From Enoplolaimus lenunculus (taxonomy: Eukaryota > Nematoda > Enoplea > Enoplida > Thoracostomopsidae): a stretch of DNA of 64,000 bases. A program made the position numbers and the translations under genes. Location: positions 45,234 through 109,233 of the forward strand of contig JASANG010001244.1 of NCBI GenBank assembly GCA_030248215.1, read 5' to 3'. Below, one piece after another: positions 1 to 11,830 of this stretch; positions within the stretch are counted from its first letter, which is position 1, and each line of letters opens with the position of its first letter. Under the pieces are notes generated by a model. It made no database searches and was not told the DNA's origin. It was given only the letters and a program-made list of their open reading frames with translations.

Positions 1-1632
1 TGGACGTCCCGTTTTTCATGTGGAAATGCAAGAGTCGGCTTAGATTTTTTGCCTAAATTAGGAATACGTTTAATCTACAGATAGGGTTCGAAAAGTAACA
101 GTGGCAAAAAATGATGCGCTTACCAACGTTTACTGTTTCATCACATATGTTCGTCATGCCGGTCGAGCGTTACTATACGTACAGTGCGTACTTGGAGCAT
201 CGCTATCGTACTTTCAACAGCCCGATTGCTGACTAGAATTTCTAGCGAACTCTTAGATGTCTGGTGCCTTTAGCTGTCTGCGACATTTTACAGTATTGAA
301 TTTCACGTGGATATAGTTCAATTGGTTGTAAAATCATGCGTATATATTAGTAAAAGGTTAAGGATTAAAGGTACAGTGGGCGGACCTTTTTGTGATGATC
401 GACAATGCCCGCATAGCGTTTAGAGATAACCCGATAACTGGTCCATGTATAGAACGGAGCCGGAACAGTAGTATAAGCATATTCCTAGGCCTAAGCCTAA
501 GCGCATGGATGAGCCTAAGCCTGAGCAAAAAAATAGTCCAAAGCTTACACTGACTCTAATATAGCCCCTTCGGAAAGCAATCCGGCCCTGTTCTATACAT
601 GGGCCCTATATCTGCCCAAATATAAACGCTATGCTGGGCTGTTCGTTGTGCGAGCTACACGAACAGTAACGTGTGGGCTGGTCTGCTGATTGAATAACGC
701 TTGAGTTTAATCTTACAGATTTCTTTCTAATGATCGAAGCAATAAATTATGAGTAATAGTTCCATCGAAAATGGTGAGTGGTGTAAACTTTGTAACTTAA
801 TTTCAAGACCAAAATTGTCGGAATTTTGAGCAAAAATTCTATCAGAGCCGGAGGTCAATTTTTTGCCGGAGCATGACGGTTTCGGTGAACTTTTGCCAGT
901 TTCCAATGTTCCGGTTCCTTATTTTATACTATAAGATCGACTAATATCGTAGACAAAGAACGTTCTTTACACACATTATAAAATAGACAAGGTGTTTAAG
1001 AATACCAATATTTCACGCAAACTTTGCATCACATTTTTTTATAAAAATTTGACATTCTGAACTTGTACATTGGTTTCGCTCCATATACGACTGAAGATAC
1101 TAACGGAGCTCGATTCCGACAATTTTTGTCGTAGGACGGAACAGAAAGTTGACCAAAATACTGGTGTAGTGGAAGTTACACTCCGTTTCCGTTATTTTTA
1201 CTATCCGTTTACTCCCTGATTGGAAGTAATAAAGAAGCACTGGCCGATTTATCGGTTTCAGCAATGATTCTGAGCCAAACCTCTGGTTGTATTCCTTTGC
1301 CATACCATTAATATTAAAGAAGTTTAGTATATTATACAAAACATTTTTAAAATAACTTTTCCTTTACCTAAGGGCGTAGCCGAGGGTTGAGTCGAATCGT
1401 ATTTCGGCTTTTTAAACTGTCGCAAACGAACTTAAGTATGTTTCCTATCCGTAAACAAGAAACAATATATGCTTATACTGCTGTAACGGCCCTGTTCTAT
1501 ACACTGACCGAATATCTTTCAGACCGTTTTTGTTTCCCATCTCATTTTTACCGTTAATTTTCCTAAGCTTAATAAGCAAATCCTGGCCACGCCCTATAAG
1601 TATACATTTATCCCAATTATTAAACTCAAAAT
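1..1632. other. Region 3' of gene 1, no gene seen
   Basis: This stretch lies downstream of the last exon of the minus-strand gene that ends at 1633. It holds a worn end of a family-2 MITE near 35-115, a nearly whole family-1 MITE at 440-605 and a single family-1 end at about 1485-1512. Short open frames around 1100-1640 show no splice-flanked coding pattern. Part of the 3' UTR of gene 1 must lie here, but I could not pick its polyadenylation site. Confidence 0.5.
440..605. mobile_element. Family-1 hAT-like MITE (TTAGGC interior)
   Basis: The ends read GGTCCATGTATAGAAC on the left and the inverse of GGGCCCATGTATAGAAC on the right. The interior is CCTAAG hexamers. The flanks CGATAACT and CTATATCT agree at 6 of 8 positions, which fits an 8-bp target duplication. 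It belongs to the sub-type whose ends carry TATAGAACAGGGCCGG rather than AAAGAACAGGGGCGG. Confidence 0.75.
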
Positions 1633-4600
1633 TTAACTGATACTGCATGCAGTGGACGATTTATCGGAGCCCAGCGATGAAGGATCAGTTTTCAATATAA
1701 TCGCCAGCTTTACGGCGTTTTTCTTCAAATACGGATCCCGTAGTTGGTCATCAATCCAATCAGAATATTGCCGAACCACACTGCGAAACATCATCGCAAT
1801 TGATTGCATGTCTTCAAGAACACTTGCAATGTGCGATTTTGCTGGGATTTTACGGCAACCTGGAAATTTTTTATATGTCGTGCGCCAATGTGCTATTAAG
1901 GCCTGTTACTAATTGGCCGAGGCCAATCTGCTATTTTATGTAAGAGCAGTTTGGCCTATTCTCGAATGCTATAAAAGTCGACCAATCAAATTTGACTATT
2001 TGGACAGACGCAATACCGTTAACCAATCAGCGATGCTTTTTATACATCACTTCTGTTTTGCTGCATCACCCTCCTTAGGGCAGTCTCAACGTTACCGGGA
2101 CCTCACTCACACATCGTCCAAAGATGTTTTATTTTTCTGCCAACGTTGCACTTGAAATGTTCGAAATGTATTTCTATAAACGGAAACGGATACCGATTTT
2201 TACCGGAAACGAATATCCGGTTACACCCTGACGTAGACCGGTCACGAAACTAAATCCTGGCTATGTCCCTCACTAAAATGACAACGTACCTTCGATAAAT
2301 ATTTCCATGATCCGTTTTGCTTCTGTTTCGTTCAACAATCCAATACATTTCAATATATTGTCCGTCAGCATCCAAATTGCTTCTTGGTCTTCTGCGCATC
2401 GCATTATAGCGTCGTAGTACTCTGAAAAATAAAAATATATACTAGTATTAATAAAACCAATAGTGGATAATAATCAACAAAGATGTGCAACTGACGTTGC
2501 GTTTTTGGCCGACCCTCTCTCATTTAGAGGGGGGTACAGTTGAACAGTTCTCTCAATTTCATATGTTGAAATCTTCCACAGTTCAGTATACTTACACAAT
2601 GGAGTGTTACTATAATACAGTTTTTTATTTCGTTGGCCCATGTAAAGATCAGCGGTGGAACGTCTTACTGTACGCGACCGCAATAGAGTAAGCTAAAGTG
2701 TTTGACTATTTTTTGCTTGCTTAATAGGTTTATGTATAAGCTCATGCTTACGGTTATGTTTAGGTTTAGGAATATTCTTTTATGCTACTGTTATACGGCA
2801 TTGACCTTTATACACTGGCCATTTCGTTAGACCTTCAGCGTTGCACATCGGTGTCCGGCGCCCGGAAGCAGTGACATACACAGCGGCACCCAAAAACGAC
2901 TAAGATATTGGTTCATAAAATAGAATTGACAAATCATTAACGATTATCGAATAAATCTGTGCCTTTGTCTCTACCCGACAAAAACAAATTAAATTCTTGG
3001 GCCCCACGACGCCCCAGAGTAGAGCCTGTCTGTCGACACACCCGTGCGCATACTTACTTTCACCACGACCTTCCATGACAGCGGTATTGTTTTCAGCAAT
3101 CGCATCCAATACTTGAATGATTGTCGGAATTTCAGACGTGCTCACTTTGTCGCCCAATAAACGTTCTTCGATTTCGTCGACATGAAATCGATCAATCACG
3201 TCTCCGTCATATCGTGCAACCGTCATTACAAATCTAAAAGAAAACCAACAGAAACGTATAACGGAAACCGACACCGATTTTTACTTAAAATAAAAACTAC
3301 CATGCAGGCATAATTGCAGCTGCAATTTTTGCCGTCATACACCGGCTTATGTAAAATTGCTCAAATAAACCATGTAACCGAATCTGTTTAAAAGGGATAC
3401 GGCCAAAGGCGATCATAGCGACCAATGAAATTTGTTTGCGGCTACCAACTGTGTTACTCAAATTTTATTTCGTCAGAGAATACCCAAGTCAATGTTAGTT
3501 CTCAGCGAGTGTAGCGAGCGTCAAAATTGTTTTACCTGGTTAGGTTAATTTACATCCAGTAAAAAATAGCTTTTTCGAGTCTTTCCAGAGATATCGGAGA
3601 ATATATCTCCTTTTCTTCTATTTTTGTATTCGCTGTGGCGGCGAATGCTGGTTGATTCGAATGTTTGCTTAAAATTTTACACCGAATGAAATTCTACACT
3701 GCAAAAAACGGTTAGTCAAATTGACTGTCTCCGAAATAGGCTCTATGGGACTGCACAGTCTGAGTCAAATTCGACTTCGCCACAGTCGAATTCGACTCAC
3801 TGAATCGCACGTTTGACTTTGGCGGAGTCGAATTTGACTCAGTTTGTGTAGTTCCGTAGAGCCTATTTCGGAGAGGGCCAATTTAAATCGTCACTTTTTG
3901 CAGTGTATAGGCCGTATACCGCAAATTTTAAAACACAAACAGCAAAAACTCACGAATACAACGAATGAACGTTGTTTTTCATGCCGAAATTGAAAAATTT
4001 CATAAAGTATCGATTGATATCACGCGAACCGTACGGATACAACTTAGTCATCGCCAAAATCCCGTCCATAGTTGGATGTGCGTTCACCAGCTCCAACAAA
4101 CGATTCAAGTATTGTACTGCTTTTCTGAAAAAAATTCAAAATAAGGCTCGTATTCTCAAATGTGTGTACCACCTAACATTAATAGTTAGTCATATGTTTT
4201 CAAATAAGCGAACCGAAACAATTATATGTATGTAACTCGGGTTATTGTACTGTTTTCCTAAAACTAAAAATAATTTATAATAAAACGCTCGTAATTCTCA
4301 AATGTGTGTACTGTAGTGACCCGAATAAGAGGGAGGAGACTGATATTTATTTGGCGGCTAGAGTGTACCCCCTGTTATTCGGTTACGGACTGTTAATTAT
4401 TTTTAGCCTCCCTCCGCCGCCATTTGTTACTGACATATATCCAGCATTGGAACTATCCGATGAATTAAAAACGCTTCTTTGTCTTGTATAAAAACCTTGA
4501 ACGATAATGCAAGGTTATACTTAGGAATATACTTTCAAGACTTAAGTATGCTTTAAAGTTTCAAAATTAACTCTATTCGCGCTTAGAGTCATTATGCACT

Positions 4601-7600
4601 ACACTTAGGAATAATTGACATTTATGGACTCTAATTAGACTTTAGGGACTCTGCTGTCAGATCCTATACTCCGACTATTTCGATAGTAACATATCCACCA
4701 AATTAACCCTTACACACAATACCAATATATTTAAATTAAACCTAAAATCCTTACCTACACGAAATCGAGTTTCGGCCGCTAACAGAAACAAAGTTTCAAA
4801 AAATGACTAAATAATTTCCGGTTATAAAGGTAAAACCTTATTTTTTTGACCAAAAAAAAAATGTTTTTATTTGACTTACTTGGGATATTCTGCAACAACA
4901 CTACAAAATATGAAATCCCTCGTCGAACTTGTAATAATATCCAACTGGCAAGCGCATTCTTCATGCACTGCGCCTCTGGGGCATACGTCAACACGCGAGT
5001 ATGCAATTTCAAGTCGTGTAAACATTTGATGCAACTGTGTATCACCGATCGCACACCGCAACGCGTCACAATCGCAGCATTGCAAATTGCTAATAATTGC
5101 ATGAATGCACGATTCGAAAAAGTTGGCGTTCATGTACGTTATACGGCCGACATCACGTTTTTCTTCAGCGTTGTCGTCGCTGGCCACAACGTCGTTTGTA
5201 GTTTCGGAATCACTGGCTGAATTTTCTTCGTCAGAATCTAAAATTAAACAACAAAATGTGTTGTTTTTCAAAATACGTCATTCAATTATCATAAAGTCAA
5301 CAATGTACAACATAAAATGTAATAAGTGTCCACCCCCAGGGCTGTAGCCAGAGGAAGCTAGCAGGGCACATTCCACTGGTAGAATTTTGATTCTGTTAGC
5401 AAAATTTTTAACATTGCTTGCAAGTCACCGAAAGCGTTGTTATATACACCCCTGCTGAAAATTTTTTCAGCACCCAAGGTATAAGCTGGCTACAAGCTTG
5501 AATGCCCCTCCTGAAAAATTTTTTAGCCCCTCTAGCAAGGTGAGCTGGCTAAGGGCCTGCTACGGGCCTGCTACTGCATGGTTCCCCTCGATACTATACA
5601 CCATACGTCACAGATTGCACTATTAATAGGGGTACTAAGATGGAGGCTATTTTGTATCGAAATCAATATTAATAATCTATATATCTCAAAGGGTCATAAA
5701 TGAATGAAGTCCAGAAAGCCTACGAAAGGCTGTAAAATATTCATTCCCAACAGTTCAAATACGCGTAAAAGATTGATTTAGCCAAAAATTTTCAACTCGC
5801 TGATTCGCACGTTGTACTACTGAGTCAAATTTGACTCCGACAGAGTCAAGATCGACTCACTGATTCGCCCGTTTGACTTATATAACGGAGTCGAATGTGA
5901 CTCAGTTTGTGTAGTCCCGTACAGCCTATTTTGGAGAGAGTCAGTTTGACTCATCATTTTTTACAGTCTGCTTATACATTATTACAAACGGATTTCGGTT
6001 ACAAGAAACGTAGGTATCCAAGAAACACGAGAATTACGTTGAAAAATAACGACTGTTAATGAGTGTTTTTTAGATTGTATTGTTCAATTTTGTACTAAAA
6101 TTTATTTTTAAAATGCTTAGATGCAAAATTTTATCATTTTCTCACTAGCATCTTTTCAATTAAAAGTTTGAAAAAATATCGCAGTGATGCTGACAGTAAA
6201 TTTTTAAATTTTTACATCAATTCTCAAAGTTGCAGTTTTGTGCCCTTACTTACCATCGGCATCTGGTTTGGTGTCACACCACGGAGCACGCACCATCGTC
6301 CAACAATCGACCATAACGCGTTCGAATAGACCCGTGACCCTAACCAACGCAGTTTCGTCACCCGTCTCGTCTGTTACCCCGTGTGCCCCTTGACCTCCGT
6401 GTCCCCCGTTTTCTACCCTCAGCGACCGCCGCTTAGCATCAGCGCACAGTTCAGCGCAACTAAATCCGCACAACAACGAATCGAGAAGCGTTCCAACTTC
6501 GGATCCAACTTTGTCGCGAATTTCTTTTGCGTTCGGGTCCGTTCGACGCCGTTGCTCACCAATGAATTCAGCGATGTGCTCGAGTAATCCGATTCGTTGC
6601 TCTGTGCTCGATGTATCTGATCCGAGACCGTACCAGCTCATGTTGGTGAACAGAACGGCCGAAAATAACGATTGCTCCGAGCAAAGTTTCTCCAAAATAC
6701 GCTGTTGAATTGATAGCAGCTCTGATGAATCAAGACTCCAACGAATACTGCTCAATAAGCTGCCGAACGATGAAAATACCGAGTCGCGTTGCTCGTCGGA
6801 AACGAATCTGAAACGAATAAACAAATATACAATTAAGGCAAATATAGGCATGCCAGGACGCCAAAATATCAATATGTTTTTGATGATGACTGTCAGTAAA
6901 CGTTTATTACTAAAAATGGTCTGATTTTGAAAATTAGCTACATTTCAATTTTTTAATAACATCTTTTATAAACTGTCACGTTTTTACGAATTTGAATTTT
7001 TAAACAATAAATTTGTCCAGCACTCGATGGTGGTTGGGTTATTACACTTTGAAAAAATATTTTTTCTAACGCAAGGAAGTACTTTGATCCCATAAGTATG
7101 ACATTCCAGGAACTGCACAGGTACCAGGTGGATACTTTTGCTTCAACTGTTTAGCAACCAAATTAGGAATGTTTACTTCCTAGCTGAAGTATCAACGGAA
7201 AAGACCCGTTGTACGATATCGTTCGCAAGATTTTTCTTGTCAGTTCCATCCGGATAGTTGCTATAGATTTCTTCGGCCAACGTCAAAGTTTCTTCAGTGC
7301 TCGCGTCAATGCATAACTCGACCAAATCAACCAATCCTTTGACTTTTGACTCTGAAAAATTTTAAAATATAAAAAATTTAAAATTACATCACAACCGGAA
7401 CCTACGGATGCCACATACTGTTGCTAATCCGGATCCGTTTCGAATATCAGAACTAACCGGTAGTCGAGAGTTTTGATGCATTTGCCGAAATGATATGTGC
7501 ATAATATGCTTTGAAAGATCTATTGGAACATTTACAACGAATGAACGAGTTTGCCGAGGTTTAATCCCTGACTTCATTCAACGAAGAGCCAATCAAAATG

Positions 7601-10235
7601 AACCAACGTTAAAAATCTTAAATGTGAGGCAGACTCAACTTTCAATACATTTACAACAGCTTTAGCTACGACGACACAAAGGTCATGCGGCGTTCACAAT
7701 AAAAAATTTATCATTGTTACTAAATTTGGCCAATGTAAAGAACAGGGGCGGAGCAGTATTATAAGCATATTCCTAAGATTAAACCTAAGTCTAAGCCTAA
7801 ACCTAAGCGTAAGAATGAGCATATTCCTAAGCCTGAGTCTTAGGCTTAGGTTTATTTGTAAGCTTGAAAATAGATCTTTGCTATATACTCCTACTACTAT
7901 GCGGGCCCGTAGCCAAAGGGAAGCCAGGGAAGCTCAGCTCAGTTTTCCCCTGGAAAATTTTTGCCCCCCCCCCTCTCTAGAAAATTTTTTATCCTTGGTA
8001 AATCATTGAAATTCCATGAATACCCCTCCTGAAAAAGTTTAACCCCCCTAGCAAGGTGAGCTGGCTACGGGTCTGCTACTTTGTGTAGTCTGCTTTGTTT
8101 TACTTCGTACATTCTTGGTTTATTCAATACAGCCGCATATCAGAGCATTTTATTTCTAATTTTTTCCTGTCGAACGATATTCAGAAACGTTTCGTAAGAA
8201 CAGTGCGCAGCCAAACATTGGCTCCGGCCTCCTTCGGCGTTTTTAATTTTGATTTATAAAATAATTATTTTAGAAAATTTGGCCAATATTACTTTTAGGG
8301 GCGTAACAGTAGATCAAGCGAATTCCTAAGCCTAAGTCTAAGCCTAAGCAAAAAATATAATCTAGAATCTAAACATACTCTTTCACAGACCCACCAGAAA
8401 CCTGGACGCCCCTAATAGTAACATGGGCCTAAAATTTGAAAAAATGACGAAACTAGTTGTTTAAAACCGTACGGTAGTGAACCGAATAAGGGGGGTAATC
8501 AGAAGGGTCCCCATTTTGAGTCCTAATCAATAGGAATCCGTATCCCTAATAAGTGTCCGCAAGCGGATAGAGTCACTAAACCCTAATCATAGTCCATAAA
8601 TGTCAATTGCCCCAAATGTAGTGTATAAATCACTGCAGGACCAAATAAGGTTGAGTTCGAAACTTTAAAGTGTACTTAAATTTTAAAAGTACTTTCCTAA
8701 GTATAACCTTGTATTATCGCTAATTCAACGGGTAACTGCAGTGCCGGATAAATATCAGTAACGAATGGTGGCGGAGCGTGGGTTGAAAATAAATAACAAT
8801 CCGTAACCGAATAACAGGGGGTACCCGCTAGAGAGGCCCAATAAAATTCAGCCCCCCTTTTATTCGGGTCATTACAGTGTGTTCTAAAATGTATAACTAC
8901 TAATTTGGTCGTTTCAAGAACAAGCATTGCCTGCTGTCCTCGGTTTACTCCATAAAGCTTTGACACAGATATTTCTATGGTTTGAAAGTAAAAAATATTT
9001 CTTGAAATTATTAATGTTTTACCATCGGCTTCGTCAATATACTCTTGCAATTGTTTGACTGTTTCGATAATTTCAGTTTTGTCTTGTTTTTCGTACGCAG
9101 CGATAAATTTTGATTTCAAACGATTCGCCGACGCCGAAACAACTCGCATTTTTGTGTCTTTATTTGAAGTTATCTAAAGAGCCTAAAATTTGAAAAATTA
9201 ACATAAACCCAAAACAATTTCAGTATTTCACTGTTTCACATATTTTTTTCATGAACGAAATTCAATAAATATTTTTTGGCTTCGTTGAATTTTTAGCGAA
9301 AGTTGCAAAATATATTTAAGAAATCTTAATTCAGACCATTTTTGTTGTTTTCGAAAATTAGTTTTAATTTTCGGTGACCATTTCTATCCGTTGAATATGC
9401 AAATTTTTTGCCAAATTTAAGTAAGTTTGCTTGTATTTTACTCCGGAATTGGAATATTGCGTACCGAAGCAGTCATACTTTGCTGTAGTGTCCCAAATAA
9501 GTGGGCAGTGAGACTGATATTTATTTGACCTATCCAAAGCGTTCACATTTGCTGTTTGGTTACGGACTGTTATTTATTTTTACCCGCGCTCTGCCACTCT
9601 TTACTAGATATGTACGGTATTGCAACTATCCGTTGAATTAAACGTTTATTATTCTTCTATCAAAAACTTGAGCGATAATGCACGGTTTTACTTAGGAATG
9701 TACTTTCAAAACTTGCAAAGCTTTAAAGTTTTGAATTCAACTTACTTTTTTTGGTCCTGGAGTGATTTATGCACTACAATTAGGGATAATTGACATTATG
9801 GACTGTATTTATGGTTTAGGGATTACGTATATGGACTTCTATTGATGGGGCTTCAAATGAGGACCCAATCATATTACCTCCTCTTATTCGGGTCACTACA
9901 GTAGCAAATTTTAAAATCATATTTTAAAATTACGTAGCGTGCAGAAGTTTAAGGTACTCTTTCGCCGCTACTTGAAGCGTAAATTTGAATTTTTGAAAAA
10001 TTTCATTTTTTAACAGATTTATGATACAAAATGCTCTGATCTCACGGACGTGGGCTAAAACTTGAATTAGTTTTTTTTTTGTCTAAATTTTCAATTTACC
10101 ATCATTTTCAACAATAAATTCTCTTAACGCATCAACTTCACGGGTAATTGCATCCGGATCGTTATGTATCACTGCGGCACGCAACCCAGCCTTATGGTTT
10201 AGTGCGGATAGCGTAGGACGTGAAGGTTTTCGCAT
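1633..10235 (-). CDS. Uncharacterised 642-aa helical protein, eight exons
   Basis: I do not recognise this family. Exons on the minus strand are 10100-10235 (ATG), 7177-7351, 6254-6807, 4880-5237, 3954-4124, 3058-3233, 2290-2421 and 1633-1859 (stop TAA). Every junction has a GT donor and AG acceptor, all phases match, and the total of 1929 bases is exactly 643 codons. The protein looks largely helical. Residues about 1-104 resemble short helical hairpins ending in Asp-Gly or Glu-Gly; residues about 104-288 are a long helical block with a Gly/His-rich loop near its end; residue 289 onward starts with an acidic run (DSDEENSASDSETTND) and continues into a Cys-rich stretch with CCDCDALRC. No signal peptide or membrane helix is seen, so an intracellular role is likely. 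All large introns carry MITEs. An extra look-alike exon lies at 9023-9149. The exon structure is well supported; the function is unknown. Confidence 0.82.
2634..2820. mobile_element. Family-1 hAT-like MITE
   Basis: The left end GGCCCATGTAAAGATCAG and the right end, inverse of GGCCAGTGTATAAAGG, bracket a short TTAGG-rich core. It sits in the intron between the 3058-3233 and 2290-2421 exons of gene 1. A family-9 fragment (GTGCAACTGACGTTGCG, then a G-rich run) abuts it at about 2480-2560. Confidence 0.65.
3701..3907. mobile_element. Family-5 MITE (TA-CACTGCAAAAA ends)
   Basis: The ends CACTGCAAAAAACGGT and the inverse TTTTTGCAGTG are flanked by TA on both sides, a mariner/Stowaway-like target. 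The inside is itself an inverted repeat rich in GAGTCAAATTCGACTC, so one strand could fold into a long hairpin. It lies in an intron of gene 1. Confidence 0.75.
4310..4665. mobile_element. Family-3 MITE, right end missing
   Basis: It starts with TACTGTAGTGACCCGAATAAG and matches the whole copies at 9484-9902 and 56541-56980 through the TTTAGGGACTCT segment. The right terminal repeat is absent. A short Family-8 end (TATTCTCAAATGTGTGTACCACC) lies just upstream at 4151-4175. Confidence 0.65.
5338..5580. mobile_element. Family-7 MITE (GTAGCCAG / CTGGCTAC ends)
   Basis: The left end GGCTGTAGCCAGAGGAAGC is mirrored by GCTGGCTAAGGGCCTGC on the right. The core AAATTTTTAACATTGCTTGCAAG and the line ending TTTTTTAGCCCCTCTAGCAAGG recur at 7.9, 15.6, 29.5, 42.2 and 55.5 kb. 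Confidence 0.6.
5790..5973. mobile_element. Family-5 MITE, worn
   Basis: The GAGTCAAATTTGACTC motifs, the GTGTAGTCCCGTACAGCC line and the end TTTTTTACAGT match the whole copy at 3701-3907. The left end has decayed. It lies in the 5238-6253 intron of gene 1. Confidence 0.6.
7729..7880. mobile_element. Family-1 MITE, left part
   Basis: It begins GGCCAATGTAAAGAACAG and runs through CCTAAG hexamers with the internal module AAGAATGAGCATATTCC. The hexamer run then switches strand (CCTGAGTCTTAGGC). The right end is lost against the family-7 element that follows. Confidence 0.65.
7902..8083. mobile_element. Family-7 MITE
   Basis: GGGCCCGTAGCCAAAGGG on the left and GAGCTGGCTACGGGTCTGC on the right form the terminal repeat. 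The C-rich segment followed by AAAATTTTTTATCCTTGG is the family core. Confidence 0.65.
8281..8430. mobile_element. Family-2 MITE
   Basis: The ends GGCCAATATTACTTTTAGG and the inverse of GGCCCATGTTACTATTAGG bracket a hexamer core and the family line TAATCTAGAATCTAAAC. Family 2 shares its hexamer interior with family 1 but has different terminal repeats. Confidence 0.75.
8468..8878. mobile_element. Family-3 MITE, nearly whole
   Basis: The ends GGTAGTGAACCGAATAAG and the inverse CTTTTATTCGGGTCATTAC lie about 410 bp apart. The internal lines CCCATTTTGAGTCCTAATC and GTAACCGAATAACAGGGGG are family marks. It is immediately 3' of the extra exon at 9023-9149 in gene 1. Confidence 0.75.
9023..9149 (-). 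CDS. Extra exon of gene 1, duplicate of exon 1
   Basis: This frame starts with Met-Arg, like exon 1 at 10100-10235, and ends with the same Asp-Gly split by a phase-1 donor (GTAAAA). It has 42 codons against 45 in exon 1, and both encode a basic N-terminus followed by an acidic helix (EIIETVKQLQEYIDEADG here, ITREVDALREFIVENDG in exon 1). Used as an alternative first exon it would give a 639-aa protein. A cassette exon is also possible: an AG inside the Met-Arg codons would give a phase that joins exon 1 and keeps the frame. Tandem exon duplication is my inference from the two frames. Confidence 0.6.
9484..9902. mobile_element. Family-3 MITE, whole
   Basis: Terminal repeats CTGTAGTGTCCCAAATAAG and the inverse CTTATTCGGGTCACTACAG. 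The 419-bp body has the same order of internal lines as the copy at 56541-56980. It lies between the two alternative first exons of gene 1. Confidence 0.8.
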
Positions 10236-10280
10236 ATTTTTTTCGTTTGTCCTTGACCTAACAACTGTACATAAAAACTA

Positions 10281-10507
10281 CGGCCAATGCTACTTTAAGG
10301 GGCGTAACAGTAGATTAAGCGTATTCGTAAGCCTAAGCGTAAGCCTAAACGTTGCAAAGATCAGTTTCTAAGCATAAGCCTAAGCCTATGCGTTGCAAAA
10401 ATGTGTTCCTAAGCCTAAGCTTAAGCAAAAAAAGTGTAATATAGAATCTAAACCTACTCTTTTATAGACCAACCGGAAACCTGGACGCCCCTTAAAGTAA
10501 CATGGGC
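10281..10507. mobile_element. Family-2 MITE, two internal modules
   Basis: The ends GGCCAATGCTACTTTAAGG and the inverse of GGCCCATGTTACTTTAAGG are well kept. The core has two GTTGCAAA(A/G)ATG modules separated by CCTAAG hexamers. It lies just upstream of the first exon of gene 1, so it may fall in that promoter region. Confidence 0.8.
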
Positions 10508-11532
10508 CAAAACGACAATAAATTTACAAAATGTTTTCAAATATATGTCGTAGACCAAAAACTTCTATTCACGCTAGTTGCTAATTTAGTTTTAGGCCAT
10601 TCTGCAATTGTGACAAAGTACTTAAAATTGCAAATAGACCCAGAAGCTGGTATGTAATAAATTTTTGTTTTAATCGTTACCAGATTGGTCTACGACATAT
10701 ATATGTATTGCTGAAAAAATATCCTATCATTATTTCAAGATTTTGGGTTTCTCTGAATCCAGCGGTTCAGTTTGAACTGAACCCTACGTTGAAATGAGCA
10801 CTGGTTGACTTAAGTAAAGATCAGGAGCCAAACATTTTTTTGTGGGACTGCATTAAAGCAAGTTTAAGCTTTAGACTTTTTTGCTTAGACATACATTTAG
10901 GCGTATAGGCTTAGGTGTTAGCTCATTCTTACGCTTAGGCTTAGGCTTACGAATATGCTTCTTCAATGTTGAAATTAGGTAACCAAATCTACGACTCTTC
11001 GTCACCCGAACAATTGTCGCCTTACAGCGGCCTAAATCTCAGCCCAAACCCAAGCAAAATCCCAAACCTAAGCCTAATCATATTAAGATAACACATAAAT
11101 GATGGGCGACAAATTGTCGAGTCGACGAGATTTCGGATCACAAGTCGTTAGCCAACGAACTGTTGTTCGACGATTGGTTTTGATACCAAGACACCAACTA
11201 CTGGGTTACTGTTCAAAAGTACCGCTTCATAGATTCAGTAGTTTTGTAAATTAACAAGCAATTACCTGTTACTGTTACAAGACAAGAAATCTTCAAGCAA
11301 AAGTAATTGCAATTATCACAGTTTAAATTTCAGATTTTACATTTAGTATGTTTAGTTGTACAAAGATGTCGCTAAAAGTGATTTGCAAAGACTATAGTCT
11401 AAACCAAAAAATTTCAAATTTTAAGCTCAAGTTTAAAATTGTTCCTAGGCGTAAGACTAAGTTTAAGCTTACGAATCAACCTAGTTCAAGGTTACGATTG
11501 TGTGAACGCGTTATAAATCAGATGATTTAGAG

Positions 11533-11830
11533 TTGCCCTATACTGGGTGCGAATCAACGCATGCCGCGCCCTGTGGCACGGCGTCGTCCGGTGTTGTGCC
11601 GCAGTAAAGTCGCGGAAAGTGACGCACGGCTGCGGTCAACGCAGAAACGATAGCGAGACCCTACGAATTGCGCTATACTTACCGTCGGACGCCACGGCGC
11701 GGATCAAAGATATAATTTATTTATTAATAATTACCGCACGCTAACAAATTTATTTTGCATATATTTTTGTTAACAACGCATAGCGGCATGCGGCGCTGTT
11801 CGGCACAGTAAAGTATAGCGCAACCCTTAC
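11533..11830. mobile_element. Family-11 inverted-repeat element
   Basis: The left end AGAGTTGCCCTATACT pairs with the right end AGTATAGCGCAACCCT. The interior is unusually GC- and CpG-rich (CGGCGTCGTCCGGTG, GTCGCGGAAAGTGACG). Related copies lie at 14577-14720 and, nested in another element, at 26458-26588. Confidence 0.65.

Noticed and set aside
4846-5220. 124-codon plus-strand frame
   Set aside because: It is the shadow of the 4880-5237 exon of gene 1.
6381-6708. Plus-strand frames opposite gene 1
   Set aside because: They overlap the large 6254-6807 exon of the minus-strand gene, which has matching splice phases on both sides.
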